A stretch of DNA of 64,000 nucleotides from Lachnospiraceae bacterium A2 (GCA_000403315.2 KE159636.1:1834041-1898040); one strand, 5' to 3'. Positions 42,709 to 51,620 are shown, counted from the stretch's first letter. Program-made: numbers and translations. The notes: generated from the sequence alone by a model not told the origin.

Positions 42709-42717
42709 AGGCAGGAA

Positions 42718-42812
42718 GCCAAATACCCAGCAGCAAGCTACGGGGTATTTGGCCCTCGCGGCATTCGTCAAATATCCATGCAAGCATGGCTATTTTCCGC
42801 ATTGCTCGCGGG
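42718..42812 (+). promoter_or_regulatory. Two hairpins between permease C2 and the ATPase gene
   Basis: GCCAAATACCC pairs with GGGTATTTGGC (42718-42753), then CCCTCGCGGCATTCG pairs imperfectly with CGCATTGCTCGCGGG, closing on CCATGCAAGCATGG (42752-42812). No T run follows either. The first resembles the small repeat at 31880. They may be intergenic repeats that also adjust expression of the ATPase. Confidence 0.6.
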
Positions 42813-42834
42813 AATAAATTAGGAGGGATTTTTA

Positions 42835-43494
42835 ATGGAAATGAAACAGGGAACGGCGGCAATAGAAGCCAGCCATATTTATAAGTCATTCCGTGGGACC
42901 GAGGTGCTCAAGGACATCTCCCTGCGCTGCGAGCCCGGGCGCATTTATGGGTTCGTGGGGCATAACGGCTCAGGGAAAACGGTGCTGTTCAAGTGCATCT
43001 GCGGGTTCCTTGCCTGCGACAGCGGGGAAATCAGGGTAGGGGGCAAGGTGATGGGGAAGGAGCTGGACATGCTGACGGATGCCGGGATTATCATTGAGGA
43101 ACCGGGGTTCTTAAGGAAATGGAGCGCATACCACAACCTGGAGTTCCTCTATACCATACGGAACAGGAAGGACAAGGCATACCTCTGTTCCATCCTGGAA
43201 AAAGTGGGGCTGGAACCGGGGCTGCGGCGGCCAGTGGGGAAATACTCCCTTGGGATGAAGCAGCGGCTTGCCATTGCGCAGGCCATTATGGAGGACCCCC
43301 GCATCCTGATTCTGGACGAGCCCATGAACGGATTGGACAGGAAAGGGGTGGGGGAAATGCGGGAGCTGTTCTTGGAGATGAAGGCGCAGGGGAAGGTAAT
43401 CCTGCTGGCAAGCCATAACAGGGAGGATATTAGCCTGCTCTGCGACGAGGTGTATGAGATGGAAAATGGGGAGATGGTTGGGGCAGCACATTGA
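42835..43494 (+). CDS. ABC transporter ATPase (BcrA/LanF-like)
   Basis: A 219-residue ATPase. Walker A is GHNGSGKT, the signature YSLGMKQRLAIAQAI and Walker B RILILDEPMNGLDRKG, with the switch His in LLASHNREDI. The SLGMKQR signature and short length are typical of ATPases from bacitracin- and lantibiotic-protection exporters (BcrA, LanF, MutF) and of related ABC-2 systems. It is the last gene of the cluster and the only ATPase, so it probably powers both B1/C1 and B2/C2. AGGAGG lies 8 bases before the ATG. Confidence 0.9.
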   Translation: MEMKQGTAAIEASHIYKSFRGTEVLKDISLRCEPGRIYGFVGHNGSGKTVLFKCICGFLACDSGEIRVGGKVMGKELDMLTDAGIIIEEPGFLRKWSAYHNLEFLYTIRNRKDKAYLCSILEKVGLEPGLRRPVGKYSLGMKQRLAIAQAIMEDPRILILDEPMNGLDRKGVGEMRELFLEMKAQGKVILLASHNREDISLLCDEVYEMENGEMVGAAH

Positions 43495-43611
43495 CAAAAA
43501 AGAGGCAGGAAGGTATAGTAAAAACATACATCCGTACCCATAGCGCTTTTTGATGCCGCAGGCCAAGAGCCCCTATGGGGTTCTCAGGTTTGGGCAAAGG
43601 AGGCAGGAAGG

Positions 43612-45321
43612 GTGAAAAAACCATTACCGATTGGAAGGGATAATTTTAAAGACATCAGGCGAAATGATTTCTATTACGTGGATAAGACGCTGCTCATTCA
43701 GGAGCTTTTGGACAAAAAAGGGGAAGTGAGCCTGTTCACCCGTCCCCGCCGCTTTGGGAAAACGCTGAACCTAAGCATGCTGCGCTATTATTTCGAGGAT
43801 ACCAAGGATGAGGAAGAGAACCAGCAGAACCGGAAATTGTTTTCGGGCCTTGCCATCGGGGCGGCTGGGGAGCAGTACCGCAGGGAACAGTGTCAGTACC
43901 CCGTAATCATGGTAACGTTGAAATCCGCGAAGCAGCCCACCTATGAAAATGCAATGCATTGCCTGCAGGAAACATTGGCGGATGAGTATGCAAGGCATGA
44001 AGCGCAGGTAGAAGGCAACTTAAAAAGCCAGGCAGACTGGGAGAAATACATGCGTATCCGGGAGCGGAAGGGGACAGAACAAGATTACCTGACGTGTTTA
44101 GCATTTTTGTCGAAATGCCTGAAGGAAGCGTACCAGAAAAACTGCATCATATTGATTGATGAATATGACGTCCCTATGGGAAATGCTTATTTCCATGGGT
44201 TTTATGGACAAATGGCAGACTTTATCCGGTCGCTGTTTGAGTCTGCCCTTAAGACAAACCCCTGCCTTGCATTTGCGGTAATCGCCGGATGTTTAAGGAT
44301 ATCGAAGGAATCTATTTTTACAGGGCTTAACAACTTGAGGGTTTATTCCATTTTAAATGGGAATTACAGCGGGTATTTCGGGTTTGTGGAAAGGGAAGTA
44401 AAAGAGATGCTGGCACACTATGGCCGGGCGGGGAACCTGCAGACGGTAAAAGATTGGTATGGCGGCTACTGTTTTGGGGAAACGGAGGTTTACAACCCGT
44501 GGAGCATCCTGAACCATATGGAAGATGTGGTTTCTGATCAGGACGCCTTGCCGGTGCCCTATTGTGCAAACACCAGTTCGAACAGCATCGTGCGGGATTT
44601 GGTGGATAAGCTGGACGGCGGCGGGTTGCTGAAAGAGGAATTAGAGCGGCTGATGAATGGCGGCACGGTTGAGAAGCCTGTCCATGAGGAACTCACATAT
44701 GACAGCATTTATGATAATCAGGAGAACCTGTGGAATTTCCTGTTTTTTACCGGGTATCTGAAAAAAATATCTGTCCGCTTAGAGGGGGAAGAACAGTACC
44801 TTACCATGGCAATCCCAAACCGTGAGGTTTCCTATATTTATAAGAATTCCATCCGGCTTTGGCTGGACAAAAAACAGGAAGGGTTCCATATGCTGCCTCT
44901 ATATGCCGCAATTGAGGAAGGGGATACGGAGAAAATAGAGGAAGAGGTTTCCAAGTTTTTGGAAGAAACCATCAGCTATTTTGATTATGGGGAAAGTTAT
45001 TACCATGGGTTCTTGGCAGGGCTGCTGAAACGGAATGGGAAATACCGCATCCAATCCAACCGGGAAACAGGGCTTGGGCGTGCAGATTTGATTTTAAAGA
45101 CGCCCAAAGTCCGGAACGGCCGTGCAGTCGTACTGGAACTCAAAGTGGTGAAGCGGTTCCAAGAAATGGAGAAGGGCTGCAGGGAAACCCTTAGGCAGAT
45201 AGAAGAAAAGAAATACAAAGATGCCCTTAGGCAGGAAGGGTACGAAGATATTTTGGCGTATGGGATTTGCTTTTACCGGAAGGAATGTATGGTGCAAATG
45301 CCCTTAGATGGAAGAAATTAG
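43612..45321 (+). CDS. AAA-ATPase with PD-(D/E)XK nuclease domain
   Basis: A 569-residue protein of the family known as AAA-ATPase-like (DUF1703 group). The amino part shows PIGRDNFKDIRRNDFYYVDKT, Walker-A-like TRPRRFGKTLNLSML and Walker B CIILIDEYDVPM. The carboxy part holds a PD-(D/E)XK fold, GLGRADLILKTP and AVVLELKVVKR (catalytic Asp and Glu-x-Lys). Length is normal, so the gene looks whole. It starts at GTG 43612 behind AAAGGAGGCAGGAAGG. The family is frequent and often multi-copy in gut Clostridia and Bacteroidetes; role unknown, with mobile-element or defence functions suspected. It is not obviously part of the lipoprotein/ABC cluster. Confidence 0.88.
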   Translation: MKKPLPIGRDNFKDIRRNDFYYVDKTLLIQELLDKKGEVSLFTRPRRFGKTLNLSMLRYYFEDTKDEEENQQNRKLFSGLAIGAAGEQYRREQCQYPVIMVTLKSAKQPTYENAMHCLQETLADEYARHEAQVEGNLKSQADWEKYMRIRERKGTEQDYLTCLAFLSKCLKEAYQKNCIILIDEYDVPMGNAYFHGFYGQMADFIRSLFESALKTNPCLAFAVIAGCLRISKESIFTGLNNLRVYSILNGNYSGYFGFVEREVKEMLAHYGRAGNLQTVKDWYGGYCFGETEVYNPWSILNHMEDVVSDQDALPVPYCANTSSNSIVRDLVDKLDGGGLLKEELERLMNGGTVEKPVHEELTYDSIYDNQENLWNFLFFTGYLKKISVRLEGEEQYLTMAIPNREVSYIYKNSIRLWLDKKQEGFHMLPLYAAIEEGDTEKIEEEVSKFLEETISYFDYGESYYHGFLAGLLKRNGKYRIQSNRETGLGRADLILKTPKVRNGRAVVLELKVVKRFQEMEKGCRETLRQIEEKKYKDALRQEGYEDILAYGICFYRKECMVQMPLDGRN

Positions 45322-45414
45322 GGTTTCTTTTTGTGCAGTTCTATGGTAGTATGGATGTAACAACAGGCATTGTTCAGCCAATATTCAGGGACAGCCCCAC
45401 AGGGAGGAAACCGT

Positions 45415-48216
45415 ATGAAACAGATTATAAAATGGAAATGCAGACATTTTCTCATTCTCTGCCTTCTTCTGTTTTTATTCCAGGGCACTGCATATGCCAG
45501 TTCCAGCCCCGGCAGTGGGAACGGAAGCGGCACAGGCTCTTTTACGGTCACAGACGAAAACCGTTTCGACCCCAGGTTCTACCAGAAGCCCGAAAAACAG
45601 TATCCAACTGCCGATACGCCAAAGGGCCGCTCCGCAGGGGCAGGCCAGGACCTGGAAAGCTATATCCTCCAGGCGCTGCAGCAGTTCCAGACGTCCATTG
45701 ACGTATCAGGGTACGGCATACCCAAGGAAAAGGCGGAAGAATCTTACTTCCGGGTGTTGAACAGCCACCCGGAATTGTTTTATGTGGAAGGTTCTGTAAG
45801 CTGGGACTATAATGCCAGCGGAACCGTAATAAAGTATAAAGATATTCGCTACCGGGATACCAAAGCCAATGTACAGCGGCAGCAGCAGGAACTGGAAGCA
45901 GCGGCAGAGCAGGCATTGGAATGGGTGGATCCCTCCATGTCTGATGCAGAAAAGGCGCTGGTGCTCCATGACTATCTTGTTTTGAACTGCGCTTATGACG
46001 AGGAACGCAGGCAGAACGGCAAGCTCCCATCCTATTCCCATTCCGCATATGGCGCGCTGGTAAGCGGCCTTGCAGTCTGCGACGGCTATTCCCATGCATA
46101 CGCTTATCTTTTGGACAATAAGCTGGGCATCCCCTGTGAGCTTGTCACCAGCAACAGCATGAACCATGCGTGGAGCATGGTTTCTGTTGATGGGGAATGG
46201 TACCATGTAGACGTCACCTGGGACGACCCAATCTGGGACTGCATTGGGCGGGTGAAGCACGATTATTTCCTGATCAGCGACACAGTGATATCAGACAGCA
46301 GCCACCAGCACGGGAACTGGAGCGCAGGCCATAAGGCCACGTCCAACACTTACCGGAATGTTTTCTGGAAGCAGATAAGCTCCGGGATTTTCTGCCAGGG
46401 CGGGAACTGGTATTATGCAAAGTATGGCGGGAGCGCCCATGGGGTGGATTTGGTAAAAAAGGAATCCCTGCTGGGCACGGAGGAAACGGTTCTTTTTACG
46501 GAGCCTGGGCTGTGGAACCAGTACCGCGACAGCTATATGTACCTGGATTTGGAACCGAAAAGCGGGAGAATCTATTTCAACACAAGGACTGGCATATGCA
46601 GGCTGGAGCAGGATGGGACGGTGCAGACTGTCTATGAGCCGGCTTTGGCTGAGGGGCAGTTGATTTTTGGGTTTACCGTGAAAGGGGAGCAGGTGCGCTA
46701 CTGGCCCCAGGGGACGCCGAACCTGCAGGGCAAGCAGAAAATTTCCTTTGTCCTATTGTCCGAGATAAAGCCCCCGGAAACGGATGGGAATGAGGAAGGG
46801 AAGGAACCGGAAGGGGAAAATCCAGACGTAGGGAAAGAACCAGAGGAGGAAAATCCAGACATAGGGAAGGAACCAGAGGAGGAAAATCCAGACATAGGGA
46901 AGGAGCCGGAAGGGGAAAATCCAGGGGAAGGGAAAGAGCCGCCAAATGGGGAGAAGCCGGAAGACGGGGAAAAAGAACCCGGAGAGGATATTCCTGCAGC
47001 AGACGGGGACGGCTTCCCAGCAGACGGGGACAGCCAGAAGCCCGGAGGGAATACTGGCGGCAGCCCTTCAATTAGCGGCATTTCCGCGGAGCAGGGCAAG
47101 GTTCCTTATGATGGGAAGCCCAAGAAAATCGCCCTCAAGGGCACACAGCCATCCGACGTAATTTCCTATGAAAGTGCAAAAGGCGTTTACGGCAGGGAGC
47201 AGCCGGAAATGGTAAATGCCGGGAATTATACAGTAAAATATAAAGTAGAACGGGAAGGATGCGCCCCATTTTTTGGTACGGCCATTTTGGAAATTGAAAA
47301 GGCGGTACCCGTTTATGCCCTGCCCGCTGGCCTTGCAGGGAGCAGCGGCATGGCTGTCAGGGAAATTGCCCTCCCAAAAGGGTTTGTGTGGCAGACAGCG
47401 CCGGACACTTACCTGAAAAAAGAGGGGACTTTTAAGTTTTATGTGAAATTCGTGCCGGAGGATACCGAAAATTACCGGGAAATCCCGAACCTTCCCGTGG
47501 ATGTAACCGTATCCTGCCCGGGGCACCAATACACGAAAAAAACCACGCGGGAAGCTACCAGGGCCCGTAAGGGGCAGGAAACCTATACCTGCAAAATCTG
47601 CGGCCACGCTTATGCAAGGGAGCTTTCCCTTCCCACATCCGAAAAGCCAGGGAAGGTGGCCGGCCTAACACTGAAAAAGGCGTCTTCCTCCACCCTGAAA
47701 TTTTCATGGAAGAAAACGGCAGGCGTAAGCTGCCGCCTTGTCCTGTACCGGAAAAATAAAATCGTGGACGCCAAGGACGCCAGGGCAGGTTCCGGCACAT
47801 TTTCCGGCCTTCAGCCCTCCACGGCATATACGTTAAAGGTGCGCCCATACCGGAAGGTGGGCGGCAAAAGGGTTTACGGGGAGGACAGTTCCCTGAAAGC
47901 ATCCACTGCCCCTGCCAGGGCAAAGCTGCTTTCTGTAAAGAAGCAGGGAACCTCAAGGGCAAAGCTGGCATGGAAAAAAGTACCCGGGGCAGACGGCTAT
48001 GAAATATCCATGCGGACCGGCAAGGGCAGCTACAAAACAGTAAAGGTTATCATCAAAGGGAAAACCGTATCTTACACCAAGGCAGGCCTGAAAAAAGGGA
48101 AAAGCTATGGCTTCCGCATCCGCGCCTACAAAAAATCCGGTGGGAAAAAGGTATATGGGGACTACAGCAATGTGGAAAGGCTGAAAATGGACAGATCGTA
48201 CAGCAGGCAGTTATAA
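45415..48216 (+). CDS. Secreted transglutaminase-fold surface protein 1
   Basis: A 933-residue secreted protein. Signal peptide about 1-27 (FLILCLLLFLFQGTAYA). The transglutaminase-like domain (about 110-310) has the catalytic Cys in AVCDGYSHAYAYLL, His in NSMNHAWSMVSVDG and Asp in WYHVDVTWDDP. After a beta region comes an acidic repeat (four 11-residue units GKEPEEENPDI, 46798-46929). Then follow an MBG-like domain (EQGKVPYDGKPKKIALKG), a CPGHQY/CKICGHAY zinc-ribbon-like block, and two fibronectin-III-type domains rich in Lys (SYGFRIRAYKKSGGKKVYG). No sorting signal. The active-site triad suggests protease or cross-linking activity on wall proteins or peptides. A paralogue lies at 48707. Confidence 0.85.
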   Translation: MKQIIKWKCRHFLILCLLLFLFQGTAYASSSPGSGNGSGTGSFTVTDENRFDPRFYQKPEKQYPTADTPKGRSAGAGQDLESYILQALQQFQTSIDVSGYGIPKEKAEESYFRVLNSHPELFYVEGSVSWDYNASGTVIKYKDIRYRDTKANVQRQQQELEAAAEQALEWVDPSMSDAEKALVLHDYLVLNCAYDEERRQNGKLPSYSHSAYGALVSGLAVCDGYSHAYAYLLDNKLGIPCELVTSNSMNHAWSMVSVDGEWYHVDVTWDDPIWDCIGRVKHDYFLISDTVISDSSHQHGNWSAGHKATSNTYRNVFWKQISSGIFCQGGNWYYAKYGGSAHGVDLVKKESLLGTEETVLFTEPGLWNQYRDSYMYLDLEPKSGRIYFNTRTGICRLEQDGTVQTVYEPALAEGQLIFGFTVKGEQVRYWPQGTPNLQGKQKISFVLLSEIKPPETDGNEEGKEPEGENPDVGKEPEEENPDIGKEPEEENPDIGKEPEGENPGEGKEPPNGEKPEDGEKEPGEDIPAADGDGFPADGDSQKPGGNTGGSPSISGISAEQGKVPYDGKPKKIALKGTQPSDVISYESAKGVYGREQPEMVNAGNYTVKYKVEREGCAPFFGTAILEIEKAVPVYALPAGLAGSSGMAVREIALPKGFVWQTAPDTYLKKEGTFKFYVKFVPEDTENYREIPNLPVDVTVSCPGHQYTKKTTREATRARKGQETYTCKICGHAYARELSLPTSEKPGKVAGLTLKKASSSTLKFSWKKTAGVSCRLVLYRKNKIVDAKDARAGSGTFSGLQPSTAYTLKVRPYRKVGGKRVYGEDSSLKASTAPARAKLLSVKKQGTSRAKLAWKKVPGADGYEISMRTGKGSYKTVKVIIKGKTVSYTKAGLKKGKSYGFRIRAYKKSGGKKVYGDYSNVERLKMDRSYSRQL
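46798..46929 (+). repeat. Four tandem 33-bp coding repeats
   Basis: Units begin at 46798, 46831, 46864 and 46897 and code for GKEPEGENPDV, GKEPEEENPDI (twice) and GKEPEGENPGE; a degenerate fifth follows. Such units can change number by slippage. Confidence 0.9.
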
Positions 48217-48243
48217 TGATTCGCGATAGACTTTGCATCTTGG

Positions 48244-48345
48244 GTATGGTATAATAGCGATAGCTATGATACCGCCCGGAGCGAAGCGGAGTGGCATGGA
48301 CAGCCATAGTTCATCACGAAGTGATTATGGTATAATATTGAAAAA
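48244..48345 (+). promoter_or_regulatory. Structured, duplicated-promoter-like leader before the 64-residue gene
   Basis: TATGGTATAATA occurs twice (near 48244 and 48326). The first copy lies in a hairpin GGTATAATAGC/GCTATGATACC, the second at the end of a hairpin CCATAGTTCATCAC/GTGATTATGG. TATAAT in each copy is a possible -10 box; neither has a clear -35 box. The whole interval between the two transglutaminase genes up to the ATG is AT/GC-patchy and unlike them. Confidence 0.35.
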
Positions 48346-48427
48346 TACGATACGCGCCGGAGTGCGCATAAGTTGCCATGTGAAATTCGGCCCGGACACA
48401 AGTTTTTTGCAATTGGGAGGTGAGATA

Positions 48428-48622
48428 ATGCCAAATACAAACTTGGAAATTACGCAGAAAGCGATGGAAGATTTTAAAAAAATTCAAGAGTATATGTTAT
48501 TAGCGAGGGAAGAAAATTCAGTGAAAACATATGAAAAATTGAAAGACGAATATTTATACCTAAAAAGCTTTTTAAACATAGCAGGCGTGAACCTGACGGA
48601 TCTTGACAAGATTAAAGAATAA
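48428..48622 (+). CDS. 64-residue helical protein of unknown function
   Basis: A small charged protein, MPNTNLEITQKAMEDFKKIQ onward, predicted to be almost all helix, ending GVNLTDLDKIKE. No signal peptide, no Cys. ATG 48428 follows TTGGGAGGTGAGATA, a strong site, and codon use looks coding. It is inserted between the two transglutaminase-fold genes, with its own leader (48244-48345), and is AT-richer than both. No family I can name. Confidence 0.7.
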   Translation: MPNTNLEITQKAMEDFKKIQEYMLLAREENSVKTYEKLKDEYLYLKSFLNIAGVNLTDLDKIKE

Positions 48623-48706
48623 TTAAATAAAGTAAGAAATAACCAGGGGCGCAAGTTTATGATACATAGCTTACGCCCTTCCGTGCAGCATGGAAAGGAT
48701 AAAGCC

Positions 48707-51331
48707 ATGAAAAGATGTTTGATTTCCCTAGGTTTTTTAATTTTTCCCACATTGCTGCTGGCATTTTTCCTGTCAGGCAGCACCACCCATGCCCAAATAA
48801 ATACAGGCGGCGTGGCCCGCAGCACAGGACTGCCAGCCGCAGCGCAAGGCAGCCAAAGCCCCCAAGATACGGACGGGGAACTAGAAATTGTAACCCTCAC
48901 AGAAGAAGACCGTTACAACCCGGTGTATTACCAGAAACCGGAAGCGGCCTATCCCATCCAGCAGGACCAGAAAGGCCGTGCTGGGGGGCTTTCCCTGGAA
49001 GATTACGTGGTGGACGCGCTGGAAGCATGCCAGGATGAAATCGACCTCTCTGGTTACCAGTTGCTAAGGACGGAAGCAACCCAGAAGTATTTCCAGATTG
49101 TCGACGCCCATCCGGCCCTTTTCTATATAGGCAGCAAAGTGGGCTGGTATACCAACAAAGAAACTGGGCTGGTAACAAAATGCCGCGTATACTATAGCGA
49201 CACAAAGGAAAATATTAAAATCCAGCGGAAAAAGTTCCACCGGGAAGTCGACCGCGCCCTTGCCTGGACAGATTATTCCAGGATGTCGGATTTGGAAAAA
49301 GCGCTGGCTGCCCACGACTACCTTGTATTGGAATGTGAATACGATTACCAGAATTATCTGGACAAAACGGTCCCAAGCGTATCCCACACAGCCTATGGCG
49401 TGCTGGTGGAAAAGACAGGGGTCTGCGACGGCTATGCCTTGGCATATTCCTGCATTTTGGAGGAGCTTGGGGTGCCCGTATCCATGGTAGTCAGCAATAG
49501 CATGAAACACGCCTGGAACCTGGTTTCCATTGGTGGGAGCTGGTACCATGTAGACGTTACGTGGGACGACCCGGTCTGGGATAAAATCGGTTATGTCCGG
49601 CATCGGTATTTCCTTTTGAGCGATGCAGCCCTTTCAGGGGAAGGGCAGAGGGAACCCCACGAAGGCTGGGAAAGCTATGGATGCCTTGCAGATTCCACCG
49701 CCTATGACAATGCTTTCTGGTTCAGCGTCACTTCGGCATTTTGCTATCAGGGCGGAAATTGGTATTACGCCAAATCAAATGGCGATAAAACGGCAAGCCT
49801 TTTGAAAAAGCCCATGCTTTTAGAGGGGCAGGAAGAAGCTATTTATACGGAAAGCACATCGTGGAACAATTACCGGGACAGCTATCTGTGCTTGGATTTG
49901 GAGCCGATGCAGGAGGAGGTATATTTTAATACCAGGACCAGCGTCTGCAAACTGGATGGGAATGGCAATATTGTGGAAATCTATGCGCCGGGGCTGGAAG
50001 GGAAAAACCTGATGTTCGGCTTTACGTTAAGGGGAGAGGCCTTATGCTATGCCCTTCAGGAAACGCCCAGCACAGGCGGCAGGCAGGTAATTGAGGAGCA
50101 TCTATTGGCGGAACTCTGCCTTCCCCAGATAACATGGGTTTCTGCCAGTGATGTGGAAGCTGTCTATGACGGGACCCCGAAGGGAATTGCCGTGGAAGGG
50201 GCAAAGCCCGGGGATACCATTACTTACCGGGCCGGGGTCAGCTATGGGGCGGCACGGCCGGAATGGACGGAAGCTGGGACTTATCAGGTGTCTTATAAGG
50301 CAGAGCGGGAAGGGCATGGGGATTACTTTGGAAGTGCCTGGATAACCATCCAAAAAGCAGAGCCGTCCTATACTGTACCCACCGGGCTGAAAGGGAACAG
50401 TGGGAGCACATTGGGCACAGTGCCCTTGCCAGAGGGCTTTGCATGGGAAAATGCTGCCCAAAAGCTGCGGCAGGAAGGGAATATATCTTTTTATGCTTCT
50501 TATACGCCGGAGGACGCCCGGAATTATAAAAAGGTTTCCCGCCTTGCCCTGCCCGTAACCGTAACCTGCCCCGGCCACCAATATACGAAAAAAGTAACGG
50601 TAAAGGCTACTGCAGCGCAGGAAGGGAAGGAAACTTACACATGCGGGATATGTGGGGACGCCTATAGCAAAATAATCCCGAAATTGAAGCCGGATGGCAC
50701 AGGGAGCACCAACAGCCCTGGGGGCACAGACGGTTCCGGCACAACAGGCGGCACAGGCAGTTCCGGGAATCCCACCGCCCCTAAGAAAGTTTCCGGCTTA
50801 AAATTAAGCAAGGCAGCAGCGTCTTCCCTGAAATTTTCATGGAAGCCTGCCAATGGTGCAAAATACCGCATCATGCTCTATCAGGGCAGCAAAAAAGTTT
50901 CCACCAAATATACAGGGGGCAGCTCCTATACCTTCAAGAAACTGAAATCCGCCACCCTGTACACGGTAAAAGTGGCTTCCTATGCAGAAAAGAATGGAAA
51001 GAAAACATACGCATCTTCCTCCGCAGCATTAAAAACTGCAACAGCCCCCGCCAAGGCCAAGCTTAGCTCCGTAAAGAAAAGGGGCAGCGGCAAAGCAAAG
51101 CTCACATGGAAAAAAGTGCTTAGGGCAGACGGCTATGAAATTTCCATGCGCACCGGCAAGGGCAGCTACAAAGCGGTTAAAGTTATCGCCAAAGGGAAAA
51201 CCACATCCTACACCAAGGCGGGCCTGAAAAAAGGGAAAAGCTATACCTTCCGCATCCGCGCATACAAGAAGGCGGGGAGTAAGAAAATATATGGCAGCTA
51301 CAGCAGCGGAAAGACATTAAAATTAAGATAG
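48707..51331 (+). CDS. Secreted transglutaminase-fold surface protein 2
   Basis: An 874-residue paralogue of the protein at 45415. Signal peptide about 1-27 (LISLGFLIFPTLLLAFFLSG). The triad is present: Cys in GVCDGYALAYSCIL, His in NSMKHAWNLVSIGG, Asp in WYHVDVTWDDP. The acidic repeat is missing and a Gly/Ser/Thr-rich linker (about 672-700) stands before the fibronectin domains. The MBG-like, CPGHQY/CGICGDAY and fibronectin blocks match; the last fibronectin domain is nearly the same in sequence in both. ATG 48707 is chosen for signal-peptide placement; in-frame ATG 48659 adds a non-hydrophobic leader. Confidence 0.85.
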   Translation: MKRCLISLGFLIFPTLLLAFFLSGSTTHAQINTGGVARSTGLPAAAQGSQSPQDTDGELEIVTLTEEDRYNPVYYQKPEAAYPIQQDQKGRAGGLSLEDYVVDALEACQDEIDLSGYQLLRTEATQKYFQIVDAHPALFYIGSKVGWYTNKETGLVTKCRVYYSDTKENIKIQRKKFHREVDRALAWTDYSRMSDLEKALAAHDYLVLECEYDYQNYLDKTVPSVSHTAYGVLVEKTGVCDGYALAYSCILEELGVPVSMVVSNSMKHAWNLVSIGGSWYHVDVTWDDPVWDKIGYVRHRYFLLSDAALSGEGQREPHEGWESYGCLADSTAYDNAFWFSVTSAFCYQGGNWYYAKSNGDKTASLLKKPMLLEGQEEAIYTESTSWNNYRDSYLCLDLEPMQEEVYFNTRTSVCKLDGNGNIVEIYAPGLEGKNLMFGFTLRGEALCYALQETPSTGGRQVIEEHLLAELCLPQITWVSASDVEAVYDGTPKGIAVEGAKPGDTITYRAGVSYGAARPEWTEAGTYQVSYKAEREGHGDYFGSAWITIQKAEPSYTVPTGLKGNSGSTLGTVPLPEGFAWENAAQKLRQEGNISFYASYTPEDARNYKKVSRLALPVTVTCPGHQYTKKVTVKATAAQEGKETYTCGICGDAYSKIIPKLKPDGTGSTNSPGGTDGSGTTGGTGSSGNPTAPKKVSGLKLSKAAASSLKFSWKPANGAKYRIMLYQGSKKVSTKYTGGSSYTFKKLKSATLYTVKVASYAEKNGKKTYASSSAALKTATAPAKAKLSSVKKRGSGKAKLTWKKVLRADGYEISMRTGKGSYKAVKVIAKGKTTSYTKAGLKKGKSYTFRIRAYKKAGSKKIYGSYSSGKTLKLR

Positions 51332-51353
51332 CCGGCAAAAGGAGGGGATTAAT

Positions 51354-51620
51354 GTGAAACATGTAGATGTAGTCTTCCAGGTAGATGAAGAACTGAAAAC
51401 ACAGGCAGATTTGCTATTTGAAGATCTGGGCATGAGCCTTTCAACAGCATTTAATATTTTTCTAAGGCAGTCTGTAAGGGAACAGCGCATGCCTTTTGCA
51501 ATCAGCCGTGAGGTTCCAAATGCAGCCACGCGGGCGGCAATGGAAACGGCTGAAAATGGCGAAGATATGTATGGGCCTTTTGAAAGCGTGGAGTCCTTAA
51601 TGGAGGCGTTAAATGCTTAG
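51354..51620 (+). CDS. RelB/DinJ-family antitoxin
   Basis: An 88-residue antitoxin: ribbon-helix-helix amino terminus (HVDVVFQVDEELKTQADLLFEDLGMSLSTAFNIFLRQSVREQRMPF) and an acidic toxin-binding tail. It starts at GTG 51354 behind AAAGGAGGGG; the ATG at 51352 is out of frame. It lies 22 bp after the surface-protein gene, so some read-through is likely. It overlaps the YafQ-type toxin gene by 8 bp. Confidence 0.88.
   Translation: MKHVDVVFQVDEELKTQADLLFEDLGMSLSTAFNIFLRQSVREQRMPFAISREVPNAATRAAMETAENGEDMYGPFESVESLMEALNA

Noticed and set aside
35224..43494. Complete lantibiotic gene cluster
   Set aside because: No LanB/LanC/LanM, protease or double-glycine leader was seen; only the exporter-like and lipoprotein parts resemble immunity genes.
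46798..46929. Minisatellite-like regulatory repeat
   Set aside because: The 33-bp units are in frame and code for an acidic linker, so they are a protein repeat.
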